DNA from: GWE2-42-39 sp034003625
Lineage (GTDB): Bacteria; Bacteroidota; Bacteroidia; Bacteroidales; Prolixibacteraceae
Assembly (NCBI GenBank): GCA_034003625.1
Contig: JAVEYG010000004.1
Span: 86,626-150,625, forward strand
Direction: 5' to 3'
DNA length: 64,000 nt
A program made the translations under genes and the position numbers. This document shows positions 1 through 7,904 of this stretch, piece by piece. The notes beneath the pieces were generated by a model, which saw nothing but the letters and a program-made list of their open reading frames with translations, ran no database searches and was not told where the DNA came from. Each line of letters begins with the position of its first letter. The first letter of the stretch is position 1.

Positions 1-1
1 C

Positions 2-106
2 ATACGGGTGGAACCACTCCGCGACCGTATCAGTGAACTGGTCGACAAACGGCTGCGCGGCGACCTGGCCAAATGCCACTCGTGCAATTATCAGTGCGAC
101 TGCTGA
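2..106 (+). CDS. 3' end of an unidentified Cys-rich protein (partial)
   Basis: The window opens inside a reading frame that runs from base 2 to a TGA at 104-106 and gives 34 C-terminal residues. The fragment is charged and helical-looking (RDRISELVDKRLRGDL) and ends in four closely spaced cysteines (KCHSCNYQCDC). Such a tail could ligate a metal or an iron-sulfur cluster, as in some radical SAM proteins, but this is a guess because the diagnostic part lies outside the window. The cupin gene begins 41 bases downstream on the same strand, so the two may be co-transcribed. The other two plus frames hit stops early. Confidence 0.55.
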   Translation: MRVEPLRDRISELVDKRLRGDLAKCHSCNYQCDC

Positions 107-147
107 AAAAGCCGGCTATATTTACAGTCAAAATACTTAAAATAGCC

Positions 148-513
148 ATGAAGAAAAAGATGTCTCCGGCTTTTTTTGAACAGGAAACAAATGCAGAATG
201 TGCCCTGAATTTTCTGGAACATATTCCCGAAAAAGTCTGTGAAGAAATATTCGGGAACATTGTTCAAACAGAAAACATTAAAATTGAACGGATTGTTTCA
301 CACGGACAGTCTTCGCCCGGTTCCGGATGGTACGACCAGGAAAAAAGTGAATGGGTGATGGTGTTGGAGGGGCAGGCGATTCTTGAGTTTGAAGGGGGAA
401 AGGAAGTGAAGCTGGGGAAGAACGATTATATAAATATCCTGCCACACCGAAAACACAGGGTAAAATGGACAGATCCGGAACAAAAAACAATCTGGTTGGC
501 TGTTCATTACTGA
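148..513 (+). CDS. Small single-domain cupin protein
   Basis: A 121-residue protein whose second half is a single cupin beta-barrel. Motif 1 is the stretch around SHGQSSPGSGW to WVMVLEG, and motif 2 is GKNDYINILPHRKHRV, which carries metal-type histidines. Small cupins of this size bind a metal and a small ligand, but specificity cannot be read from sequence. I prefer the ATG at 148 over an in-frame ATG at 73, because the upstream one lies inside the coding end of the preceding gene and would add an unrelated hydrophobic-basic leader. No signal peptide remains with this start, so it should be cytoplasmic. It probably follows the upstream Cys-rich gene in one transcript. Confidence 0.75.
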   Translation: MKKKMSPAFFEQETNAECALNFLEHIPEKVCEEIFGNIVQTENIKIERIVSHGQSSPGSGWYDQEKSEWVMVLEGQAILEFEGGKEVKLGKNDYINILPHRKHRVKWTDPEQKTIWLAVHY

Positions 514-565
514 TAAAAACACAATGAATCCGGAATGTTTTCCGGATCAGGGCCTACAGGAACAA

Positions 566-598
566 ATGCCGGTAAATGCCTGGTCACTATTCCGGCAT
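566..598 (+). terminator. Candidate terminator after the cupin gene
   Basis: ATGCCGG at 566-572 pairs perfectly with CCGGCAT at 592-598 around a 19-base loop, and AT-rich sequence follows. A second small palindrome (TCCGGA at 529-534 and 541-546) sits just after the cupin stop. The loop is long, so the call is tentative. Confidence 0.35.
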
Positions 599-666
599 AT
601 ATATTTTCAATTCCAGAATATTTCCTCCGATTTCAATTTAAAAGAAAACTTGATCATTTCCTGTTT

Positions 667-1002
667 TTAGTTTTCAAAATTTAGCAAAAGGCTTAACTGT
701 TCGTCAACAGGAGATGTATCTGTTTGCGGAAGGAAAGCCCTTGGTGCCATATTTGCCAGCAATGCTTTTCTTATCGTGCTGATTTTGTAACAAATGAAAT
801 TGCCTTCATTGCCAATAATAAAGTCCCTGCAGACTGGCCGGTTCATGCCACAGTCAAATATTTTTGTGGCATCTTTGTCAATGGTTGCCTTACCGGGCAA
901 GGCCAGATTATAAATTTTCTTCAGCCAGGGATATCCCGCTGGGCAGCCCGCACCCGAACAAACGGATTTTATCGGACAAAGAAGGGTGAAAACATTTATT
1001 TT
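667..1002 (-). other. Open minus-strand frame in a mostly empty interval (514-1332); possible gene remnant
   Basis: Between the cupin and the large beta-helix gene (514-1332) I see no convincing gene. One minus-strand frame stays open for 112 codons from a TAA at 1003-1005 to a TAA at 667-669. It reads like protein: it has a CSGAGC cysteine pair, then FDCGMNRPVC, and ends in PVDEQLSLLLNFEN. It has no ATG near the open end; TTG at 900 is the only plausible late start. Either it is a decayed or truncated gene, or chance. An opposing frame on the plus strand (724-1038) is open over much of the same DNA and looks less protein-like. I do not recognise a family. Confidence 0.2.
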
Positions 1003-1129
1003 TTAACACTCCTGAGTATCAACAGATATAAAAAATAGAATTAATTTTGATTTAAAACTTTTGGCCATTATTTGGGTATTGGGAGTTGGGGCATAAAAGT
1101 ATCGGCAAAAATCAACAACCAAAGATCCC

Positions 1130-1165
1130 CAGCATGGAATATTCAATGCTGATATTTTTTATTTT
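1130..1165 (+). terminator. Weak hairpin with T-rich tail
   Basis: CAGCAT at 1130-1135 pairs with ATGCTG at 1146-1151, with the palindrome GAATATTC inside, followed by a T-rich run. It resembles an intrinsic terminator reading rightwards, 180 bases before the beta-helix gene, but there is no clear gene directly upstream for it to serve. Confidence 0.3.
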
Positions 1166-1332
1166 ACTGCTTGCATGGAATACCATGACAAAAACAGTTG
1201 CTTCTTTATCAGCAGACAGAACGTCTGATAGTCCTTATCAAAGACAGCGATTATTTTCTTTAACGATTTTGCGGGAAATGGGATTTTGTTTTTATTGATT
1301 TTTCAGTTCTACAACCATAAAATCAACACATT

Positions 1333-4300
1333 ATGAACAAATTTCTACACATTGCAAAAAGAGGGACGGGGTGGACGGAAACCCGTATTGTTCCCCCAAA
1401 AAAAACGTTCATTTTTCCCTTTCTTTTCTTTTTCTCAGTTGCCCTGTATGGGCAAGATTATGGCGGCGGCGATGGTAGTTCCGGAAATCCTTACCAGATT
1501 TCTTCCGTAGCCGATTTAGCTGATCTGGCAGTGGCAGTAAACGCTGGGACTCATTACTCAGGGGTATATTTTAAACAGATGGACGATGTTGATTTGAATG
1601 TCGCCCCATACAATGCCGGTGCTGGCTGGACGCCGATAGGATATATTGTGGGCGACCCCGGACATGAAGATAACAGGCCGTTTAAAGGGAACTATAATGG
1701 AGATAATAAAACAATCTCAAACCTGTACGTCAATAATCCCGATGGAATTGCCGGCTTGTTTGGGATGACCCAAGAGGCTACCATTAGCAATCTTAATCTG
1801 ACAGGAGTAAATATAACCGGAAAATATGCTGCAGGCGCTTTGGCGGCTTATCACTTTGGTGCTTCTGTTACCAGTTGCTCTTCTTCCGGAACTGTTGCCA
1901 GTGAAAACAACGCCGGGGGTTTATTGGGAGTTGCCGGATATTTCGGTACAACTATTCAATATTGTTCTTCAAGTTGTACCGTTACCGGCACGGGTGAATA
2001 TGCAGGAGGATTGGTAGGCGACCATTCAAGTTCGGCCATGAGTTATTGTTTTTCAACCGGAAACGTTAGCGGGGCATCAAGAGTGGGAGGGCTTGCTGGT
2101 TCGAGCTACAGCGCCACCATTACGAACTGTTATGCTACCGGAAACGTAACCGGAACGGTCGAAAAAATTGGCGGATTGACGGGAGATAACTCGACGAATG
2201 CAAGCACTTCCAATTGTTTCTCAAAAGGGTTAGTAACAGCAAGTGGCGCCAGCTTATATGGTGGATTAAATGGGTTTATTTGGGAAGGTTCAACGGTTAC
2301 CAACTGTTTTTGGGACACCCAAACTTCGGGACAAAGCGCCAGCGATGGGGGAACTGGTAAAACCACTGCCGAAATGCAAGGTTTCGGAACGTTCTATTTG
2401 TCCGGCTGGGATTTTAAAGGCGAATCAGCAAACGGGACCGGCGAAATATGGAACATTGGCAACAGCCGGAACGATGGGTATCCGTATTTAAGCTGGCAAT
2501 ATCCGGATGATACGGGATACACTCCTCCAATTTTTGTTGACGCATCGGCTTCGGGCAGCAATAATGGCGCCAATTGGACGAATGCTTATACTTCACTTCA
2601 AACAGCCATAACGGCAGCCACTTCGGGAACCCAGATATGGGTTGTAGCCGAGACCTATAAACCGACCACCAGTACCGACCGGGGTATTTCGTTTACATTA
2701 AAAAACGGAGTGGCCATTTATGGCGGTTTTGCCGGAACGGAAACTTTGCCCGATCAGCGCGATTGGGAAGCAAATGTTACTATCCTGAGCGGCGATATCG
2801 GGACGGTTGATTCTTCATCCGACAATAGTTATCATGTCATTGATACATGGTCGCTGGACAATACTGCCATATTGGATGGATTTACAATAACCAAAGGCAA
2901 TGCCAACGGCGCTTCTTATTATGCCTATGGCGGCGGCATATACAATGATGAATCATCGCCATCAATAACCCATTGCATGATAACGGGAAATTCTGCCGAA
3001 CAGGGTGGTGGACTGTACAATACCGGGTCATCGTCGCCAGACCTGACCAGTTGTACAATTTCAGGTAATTCAGCAAGCTCTGAGGGAGGAGGAGTGTATA
3101 ACACCGGTTCATCGCCAACGCTTGTCAATTGCCTCATTACAGATAATTCGGCGTATAATGGCGGCGGCCTTTTTAACATGAGTTCTTCATCGCCAACGCT
3201 TACAAACTGTACAGTTTCGGGAAATACATCGACCGGCGGGGGTGGAATGTATAACCAGTCTTCGTCCTCGCCAACCCTGAACAATTCTATTATCTGGGGA
3301 AATAGCGCAACTGGCCTGGGCAAACAAATTTATATTAACAGCGCCGGAGCAACCTTAAACTATTCGTGTTATTCAAACGGGACAAATGATGTGTACGGCA
3401 CCATAACGGCAACCAACAACAATATTACTTCAAACCCTGTATTTGTGAACCCTAATAGTGATTTCCGGCTCACGGGCAGCTCGCCTTGTCTCGATACCGG
3501 TAACGATGCCTACAATGCTGAAACGAACGATATCCGGGGATCTGGTTTTGGACGGAAATTGTTAAAAACCGATGCCGGACAAACCGGAACTATCGATATG
3601 GGGGCATACGAATATAAATATGGGACCGATGAGGCAGAACCGGATTTGTTAAGGCTCTATGTAAAATCGAATGCAACGGGAGCCAATAACGGGACCAGTT
3701 GGGCCAATGCCTATACTTCACTGCAATCGGCTTTAAATGCTGGCAGATATTACGAAATATGGGTGGCCGCCGGAACCTATAAACCGACAACCGGAAGCGA
3801 CCGGAGCATTTCGTTTAAGCTGGAAAGCAATATGGCAGTTTATGGCGGTTTTGCCGGAACAGAGACTTCACTCGGTCAGCGCGACTGGATTGAAAATCCC
3901 ACTATTTTAAGTGGCGATATTGGTACTGTTGATTCTTCGTCCGATAATAGTTACCATGTGGTTTATACCCAAACCGAACGTAACGACCCAACAGCAATAC
4001 TGGATGGCTTTACCATTGAAAATGGGAATGCAAACGGCAGTTACCCCGATGATAGCGGAGGAGGGGTGTATAATTACAACTCCTCAGGAGCAGTCATAAC
4101 AAATTGCACAATTACCGGAAATTCGGCATCGAATTACGGTGGAGGGGTGTATAATGGCAGCTCCAGCTCAACAAGTCTGACGAATTGTGTAATCTCTGAT
4201 AATTCTGCTTTAGAGGGTGGTGGTGTGTGTAATTATACGGCATCTTCATCTGTTTCACTAATCAATTGCCTTATTTATGGCAATTCAGCAACAAGTGGTG

Positions 4301-6273
4301 GGGGATTATATAATGTTTTAAATTCGAAAACCTATAATTCTATCATTTGGGGCAATTCTGCCACAAGTGGCAAACAAATTTATGTTCATGCCGGAACTAC
4401 AAACCTCTACTATTCTTGTTATTCATACGGGACAGGAGACGTATATAACGAGGGCACATTTACTCCAGATGCACATTGCACTACCACAGATCCAAAATTT
4501 GTGAATGCGAGTGGGGGAGATTTCAGGTTATATGAAAATTCGCCCTGTGTCAATACCGGCTATAACGGTTATAATACGACCGACTATGATATTCGAAAAG
4601 AAACGCGTATCCAGAATACAACTATCGACATGGGAGCCTATGAATGGACCGAAGGCGTTGACCCGGCAACGCCAACCTACACCTGGACCGGAACCAGTTC
4701 AACCGACTGGAACACGGCAGGCAACTGGGATTTAAATGCTGTCCCCACGGCTGATGATCATGCAACCATTCCCGATGTGGCCAACGACCCGGTAATTGGA
4801 AGCGCTGCCGCCTGTAAAGACCTGACTATCCAGACAGGTGGCAACCTTACCGTTAACAATGGCTACACACTTTCTGTTGGCGGCAACCTCAGCCTGAAAA
4901 GCGAAGCAAGCAAAGCAGCATCACTAATTAACAACGGAACCATTAATGTTACCGGCACAACGTATGCCGAGAGCTATCTCACCGGGAACCAATGGCATGT
5001 TGTTTCACCGGTTGTGTCGGGAGGGGCGATCAGTTCGTTCCTTGTCGATGGAGATAACGCCATCCCGACAAAAGAAAGCAGTTATGGTATGATGGACTAC
5101 GATGAAGCCACCAACGATTGGAACAGTTATTTTACTTCTTCTACAGAAGGCAATTTAACAGCAGGGAAAGGGTATGGGCTGCGCCGCAGCAGCGATGGCA
5201 CAGTGACCTACACAGGGACGCTCACCAGCGGGTCAAAAACAGTAGCGCTGACCAAAGGAGGCACGGAAGGGTGGAACTGCATCGGCAACCCTTATCCATC
5301 CTCCATTTTCATTACAGATGCCGGCAATGCCGAAAATAATTTCCTGAAAAACAACAGCGGTAGCCTGGATGAAAGTTATGCCTGCATTTACGTGTGGAAC
5401 GACGCTTCGTCGGGCTACAAGATACAGGGAAATGCGAGCGGTTGGTGGGACGACCGTACCCTGGGCCAAAATTTATTCTCATCAGGACAAGGTTTCTTTG
5501 TAAAAGCAAAAAATGCCGGTTCGGTTACTTTTAACAGCGCTATGCAAACCCATAATTATATTGCCTTGAAATCGGCTGCCACTCCGTGGCCGGGCTTTAA
5601 ACTCGTCGCTTCTTCGGCGCAGGGTGAAGCCTCCGCGATTGTGGTTTTTAACAGCAAAATGACCGCTGGTCTCGATATTACATACGATGCCGGTTTACTG
5701 CGCGGCACTACCGGTCAGGAGCTGTACACCCGGTTAGTAAACGATAACGGGGTGGACTTTGCCATCCAGTGTTTGCCTGAAAACTACAGCTCGCTGGTCA
5801 TTCCGGTAGGTGCAGAATTTAAGGAAGGCGGCGAAATTACTTTTAGCGCCCAAACAGTCGGGCTACCGGCAACGTGCAGTGTGATACTGGAAGACAAAAC
5901 GGCCCAAACGCTCACCGACCTGACTTCCGGAGCAAGCTATAAGGCAGTAATTTCTGCCGGGAAAACAGACATCGGGAGATTCTATATTCACACCAGTTAC
6001 TCTACTACCGGGGCGCTTTCACCTCTGGAGGACGAAATGGACAAGCTGAAAGCATATCCTGCAAACGGACGGATTTGGATCATTGGCAAAGCAGGACCTG
6101 CTGCCAGGGTACAGTTGTATAACATGAATGGACAAATCCGTGGAACCTATAATTTACAGGAAGGCAGACGCAACAGCATCCCCGCCACAGGCTTGGTCCC
6201 GGGCGTGTACCTGCTCCGGCTTATCGAAGGGAACAAGCATTCCAATTTAAAAGTGCTTATTCATTCCAATTAA
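1333..6273 (+). CDS. Giant secreted GLUG/parallel beta-helix protein with type IX secretion tail
   Basis: 1646 residues. An unusually long N-terminal leader ends in a hydrophobic run and a probable signal peptidase site near residue 41 (ALYGQ). Residues about 125-320 hold GLUG-type repeats (AGGLVG, VGGLAG, IGGLTG). Two homologous right-handed beta-helix modules follow, starting near residues 400 and 775. Both open with a VDASASGSNNG/VKSNATGANNG-type strand and an AYTSLQ segment, and both close with IDMGAYE, so they are an internal duplication. A beta-sandwich region starts near 1115 (TWTGTSSTDWN). The last ~75 residues (from AYPANGRIW to LVPGVYLLRL) match a type A T9SS C-terminal sorting domain. 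Expected to be exported by T9SS and anchored or released at the surface. An adhesin or glycan-binding role fits; no catalytic site is evident. Confidence 0.85.
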   Translation: MNKFLHIAKRGTGWTETRIVPPKKTFIFPFLFFFSVALYGQDYGGGDGSSGNPYQISSVADLADLAVAVNAGTHYSGVYFKQMDDVDLNVAPYNAGAGWTPIGYIVGDPGHEDNRPFKGNYNGDNKTISNLYVNNPDGIAGLFGMTQEATISNLNLTGVNITGKYAAGALAAYHFGASVTSCSSSGTVASENNAGGLLGVAGYFGTTIQYCSSSCTVTGTGEYAGGLVGDHSSSAMSYCFSTGNVSGASRVGGLAGSSYSATITNCYATGNVTGTVEKIGGLTGDNSTNASTSNCFSKGLVTASGASLYGGLNGFIWEGSTVTNCFWDTQTSGQSASDGGTGKTTAEMQGFGTFYLSGWDFKGESANGTGEIWNIGNSRNDGYPYLSWQYPDDTGYTPPIFVDASASGSNNGANWTNAYTSLQTAITAATSGTQIWVVAETYKPTTSTDRGISFTLKNGVAIYGGFAGTETLPDQRDWEANVTILSGDIGTVDSSSDNSYHVIDTWSLDNTAILDGFTITKGNANGASYYAYGGGIYNDESSPSITHCMITGNSAEQGGGLYNTGSSSPDLTSCTISGNSASSEGGGVYNTGSSPTLVNCLITDNSAYNGGGLFNMSSSSPTLTNCTVSGNTSTGGGGMYNQSSSSPTLNNSIIWGNSATGLGKQIYINSAGATLNYSCYSNGTNDVYGTITATNNNITSNPVFVNPNSDFRLTGSSPCLDTGNDAYNAETNDIRGSGFGRKLLKTDAGQTGTIDMGAYEYKYGTDEAEPDLLRLYVKSNATGANNGTSWANAYTSLQSALNAGRYYEIWVAAGTYKPTTGSDRSISFKLESNMAVYGGFAGTETSLGQRDWIENPTILSGDIGTVDSSSDNSYHVVYTQTERNDPTAILDGFTIENGNANGSYPDDSGGGVYNYNSSGAVITNCTITGNSASNYGGGVYNGSSSSTSLTNCVISDNSALEGGGVCNYTASSSVSLINCLIYGNSATSGGGLYNVLNSKTYNSIIWGNSATSGKQIYVHAGTTNLYYSCYSYGTGDVYNEGTFTPDAHCTTTDPKFVNASGGDFRLYENSPCVNTGYNGYNTTDYDIRKETRIQNTTIDMGAYEWTEGVDPATPTYTWTGTSSTDWNTAGNWDLNAVPTADDHATIPDVANDPVIGSAAACKDLTIQTGGNLTVNNGYTLSVGGNLSLKSEASKAASLINNGTINVTGTTYAESYLTGNQWHVVSPVVSGGAISSFLVDGDNAIPTKESSYGMMDYDEATNDWNSYFTSSTEGNLTAGKGYGLRRSSDGTVTYTGTLTSGSKTVALTKGGTEGWNCIGNPYPSSIFITDAGNAENNFLKNNSGSLDESYACIYVWNDASSGYKIQGNASGWWDDRTLGQNLFSSGQGFFVKAKNAGSVTFNSAMQTHNYIALKSAATPWPGFKLVASSAQGEASAIVVFNSKMTAGLDITYDAGLLRGTTGQELYTRLVNDNGVDFAIQCLPENYSSLVIPVGAEFKEGGEITFSAQTVGLPATCSVILEDKTAQTLTDLTSGASYKAVISAGKTDIGRFYIHTSYSTTGALSPLEDEMDKLKAYPANGRIWIIGKAGPAARVQLYNMNGQIRGTYNLQEGRRNSIPATGLVPGVYLLRLIEGNKHSNLKVLIHSN

Positions 6274-6277
6274 CAGG

Positions 6278-6320
6278 TTTTAACACCCGACAGATTTTAA
6301 AAACCTGTCGGGTGTTAAAA
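6278..6320 (+). terminator. Strong perfect hairpin terminator
   Basis: A perfect 16-base inverted repeat: TTTTAACACCCGACAG at 6278-6293 pairs with its complement at 6305-6320 across an 11-base loop. It starts 5 bases after the stop of the beta-helix gene. The A/T ends of the stem give a tract in both directions. Confidence 0.8.
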
Positions 6321-6347
6321 AACAAACAGACATAAAAAAATACAGAT

Positions 6348-6521
6348 ATGAACAACAAAAAAAATATACAACACGAAGAAGGGAAGGTGCCGGTCATGAA
6401 CCGGAAAGAAGCCTTAAAAAAGGCAGGTTATGTTGCCCTTTCGGCGGCCACCATGATGATATTAATCAATAAGCCCGATAAAGCAGTAGCCTCTTCACCG
6501 GCTAATTTTCCAGTATGGTAA
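6348..6521 (+). CDS. 57-residue small protein downstream of the T9SS cargo
   Basis: An ATG at 6348 opens 57 codons ending with TAA at 6519-6521. The protein has a charged, Lys-rich N-terminus, the segment MNRKEALKKAGYVALSAATM, a short hydrophobic stretch (YVALSAATMMILI), and a Pro-rich tail ending PANFPVW. It lies just beyond the strong terminator, so it would need its own promoter or read-through. From general experience I think short proteins of this type (RKxALKKxGYxALSAATMM, Trp end) recur in Bacteroidota, but I cannot verify that here. The hydrophobic run is too short for a confident membrane span. No function is known to me. An alternative start is the Met at codon 17. Confidence 0.5.
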   Translation: MNNKKNIQHEEGKVPVMNRKEALKKAGYVALSAATMMILINKPDKAVASSPANFPVW

Positions 6522-6537
6522 AAATATGAAATTCCAA

Positions 6538-6637
6538 AGAGGCTGTCCAGAAAGTTTGAAAATCCGCAATTTGCGTCACCCTTGTCATAGTAATCGGGAT
6601 CGGGATGACCCGGTTCCTGACTTTTTGGACACTCTCT
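6538..6637. repeat. Imperfect 18-base inverted repeat bounding ~100 bases (MITE-like)
   Basis: AGAGGCTGTCCAGAAAGT at 6538-6555 and ACTTTTTGGACACTCTCT at 6620-6637 are inverted copies with three mismatches, about 65 bases apart. The enclosed DNA encodes nothing recognisable. The arrangement resembles a small non-autonomous element or the fused ends of a lost insertion. The remaining interval to 6946 holds several CCGGA-containing stretches but no gene, promoter or strong hairpin that I can support. Confidence 0.35.
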
Positions 6638-6946
6638 TCGCCCCGCAATCCCGGAAATTTATCCGGAGTACAAATCCCTTCAGCAATCCGGATTTTTGTA
6701 CCGGATCAACTGGGTCGCGAAATACCTGGCATCGCGGATATGGACCGGATATATTTGCAATGCCGCGGGCATTTTTTTTAGCAAAAATATCCGGAGAAAC
6801 GTTTTTCGAAGGCTTGGCGACCCGGCCTGGTACCGGCTCCATTTAAAATCGTACAAAGACAGCTTTAAGCAGAATATCGGAAGAAAAACGGCTTATCCGG
6901 AAAATACGGATTCGGAATAACGTAAAAAAATCCCTGTCCCATCCGG

Positions 6947-7792
6947 CTAATCGGTGGTTGGCCCCGCACGCTGATAAACACGTACATAATCTACCTCCAT
7001 GGTATGGGGGAACAGGCTGTCGTCGATCCCTTTTTGTCCGCCCAATCCACCACCGATGGCCAGGTTCAGGATCAGGTGGAAAGGCTGGTTGAACGGCCAG
7101 GCTTCAAATCCTTCGCCGTTGTTTCTGAAGGTAAAATAATGGCGCCCATCCACATAGCTGCGGATTTCGTTTTCGTCCCATTCGGTTGTATACACATGAA
7201 ACTTAGTGGTTGCAGTTGGTAAACCTGTTTTTTTTCCAACCTGTGTGCCAATCATGTGGTTGAACTTTCCGGTATGTACGGTTGAAAAAACAGTATCGGG
7301 ATTAAAACCTACATGTTCCATGATATCGATCTCACCGCTTTTTGGCCAGTTGCCGTATTTGTTTTCGGTTGGAAGCATCCAGATTGCCGGCCAGGTCCCA
7401 TTTCCGGAAGGCAGTTTCGCCCGGACTTCCACTTTGCAATACTTCCAGTCGCCTTTGTTTTTTGTGGTCAGGCGTGCCGAACTGTAATCTTTTCCCGAAG
7501 TGGGCTCTTTTATCGCGGTAATGGTTAATATGCCGTCGCGGATGAAAGCATTGTCGGGGTCGGCAACCGTGTACCACTGTTTTTCGTTGTTCCCCCAGCC
7601 ATATTCATTGCCCCGGGTATCGTAATTCCATTTCGTACTGTCGGGCAAACCCGGCTCCTTGAACTCGTCGGACCAAACCAGTTTCCATGTAACATTTTTC
7701 TTTTTTTTTAAGTGCATTCCCGAGGCTTGCACGACTGGCAGGAATAAAAAACAAATAGCCGACAGAACAATGAGTGCAGGTATTTTCTTCAT
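6947..7792 (-). CDS. GH16 endo-beta-1,3-glucanase (laminarinase type)
   Basis: 281 residues with a cleavable signal peptide (about residues 1-24, VVQASG). It is a single GH16 jelly-roll domain: WKLVWSDEF opens the fold, and WPAIWMLP precedes the catalytic motif GEIDIMEH at residues 153-160. By family knowledge E154 is the nucleophile and E159 the acid/base, with D156 between them. The ExDxxE spacing (with the extra Met) is that of laminarinases and lichenases rather than kappa-carrageenases or agarases. The likely reaction is endo-hydrolysis of beta-1,3- or mixed-linkage glucans. It is the only enzyme of the minus-strand Sus locus and lies 112 bases after susD, separated by a hairpin. There is no T9SS tail or lipobox, so it is probably periplasmic or secreted. 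Confidence 0.9.
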   Translation of the reverse strand: MKKIPALIVLSAICFLFLPVVQASGMHLKKKKNVTWKLVWSDEFKEPGLPDSTKWNYDTRGNEYGWGNNEKQWYTVADPDNAFIRDGILTITAIKEPTSGKDYSSARLTTKNKGDWKYCKVEVRAKLPSGNGTWPAIWMLPTENKYGNWPKSGEIDIMEHVGFNPDTVFSTVHTGKFNHMIGTQVGKKTGLPTATTKFHVYTTEWDENEIRSYVDGRHYFTFRNNGEGFEAWPFNQPFHLILNLAIGGGLGGQKGIDDSLFPHTMEVDYVRVYQRAGPTTD

Positions 7793-7828
7793 ACTACTGA
7801 TTTTTAAAGATGATGATAAAGCAAAACA

Positions 7829-7879
7829 GATGCGGGTTGTTAAGACCCTGTTTTCAGGATACCTAAATCAACCCACATC
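7829..7879 (-). terminator. Hairpin between susD and the GH16 gene
   Basis: GATGCGGGTTG at 7829-7839 pairs with CAACCCACATC at 7869-7879 with one G-T wobble. It lies in the 112-base gap after the minus-strand susD. It may attenuate expression of the hydrolase relative to susCD, or stabilise the 3' end of the susCD mRNA. Confidence 0.45.
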
Positions 7880-7904
7880 CTTTTTTTGATTTAACTTTTC
7901 CAAT

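Noticed and set aside
724..1038. 104-codon plus-strand frame before the beta-helix gene
   Set aside because: Composition is not protein-like, it overlaps a more coherent opposing frame, and no start signal or family resemblance is visible.
1086..1298. 70-codon plus-strand frame
   Set aside because: Crosses a hairpin with a T-rich tail and shows no domain or leader; probably leader DNA of the 1333 gene.
2925..3323. 132-codon minus-strand frame
   Set aside because: Antisense shadow of the beta-helix repeats; its Pro-rich repetitive sequence comes from the repeat DNA.
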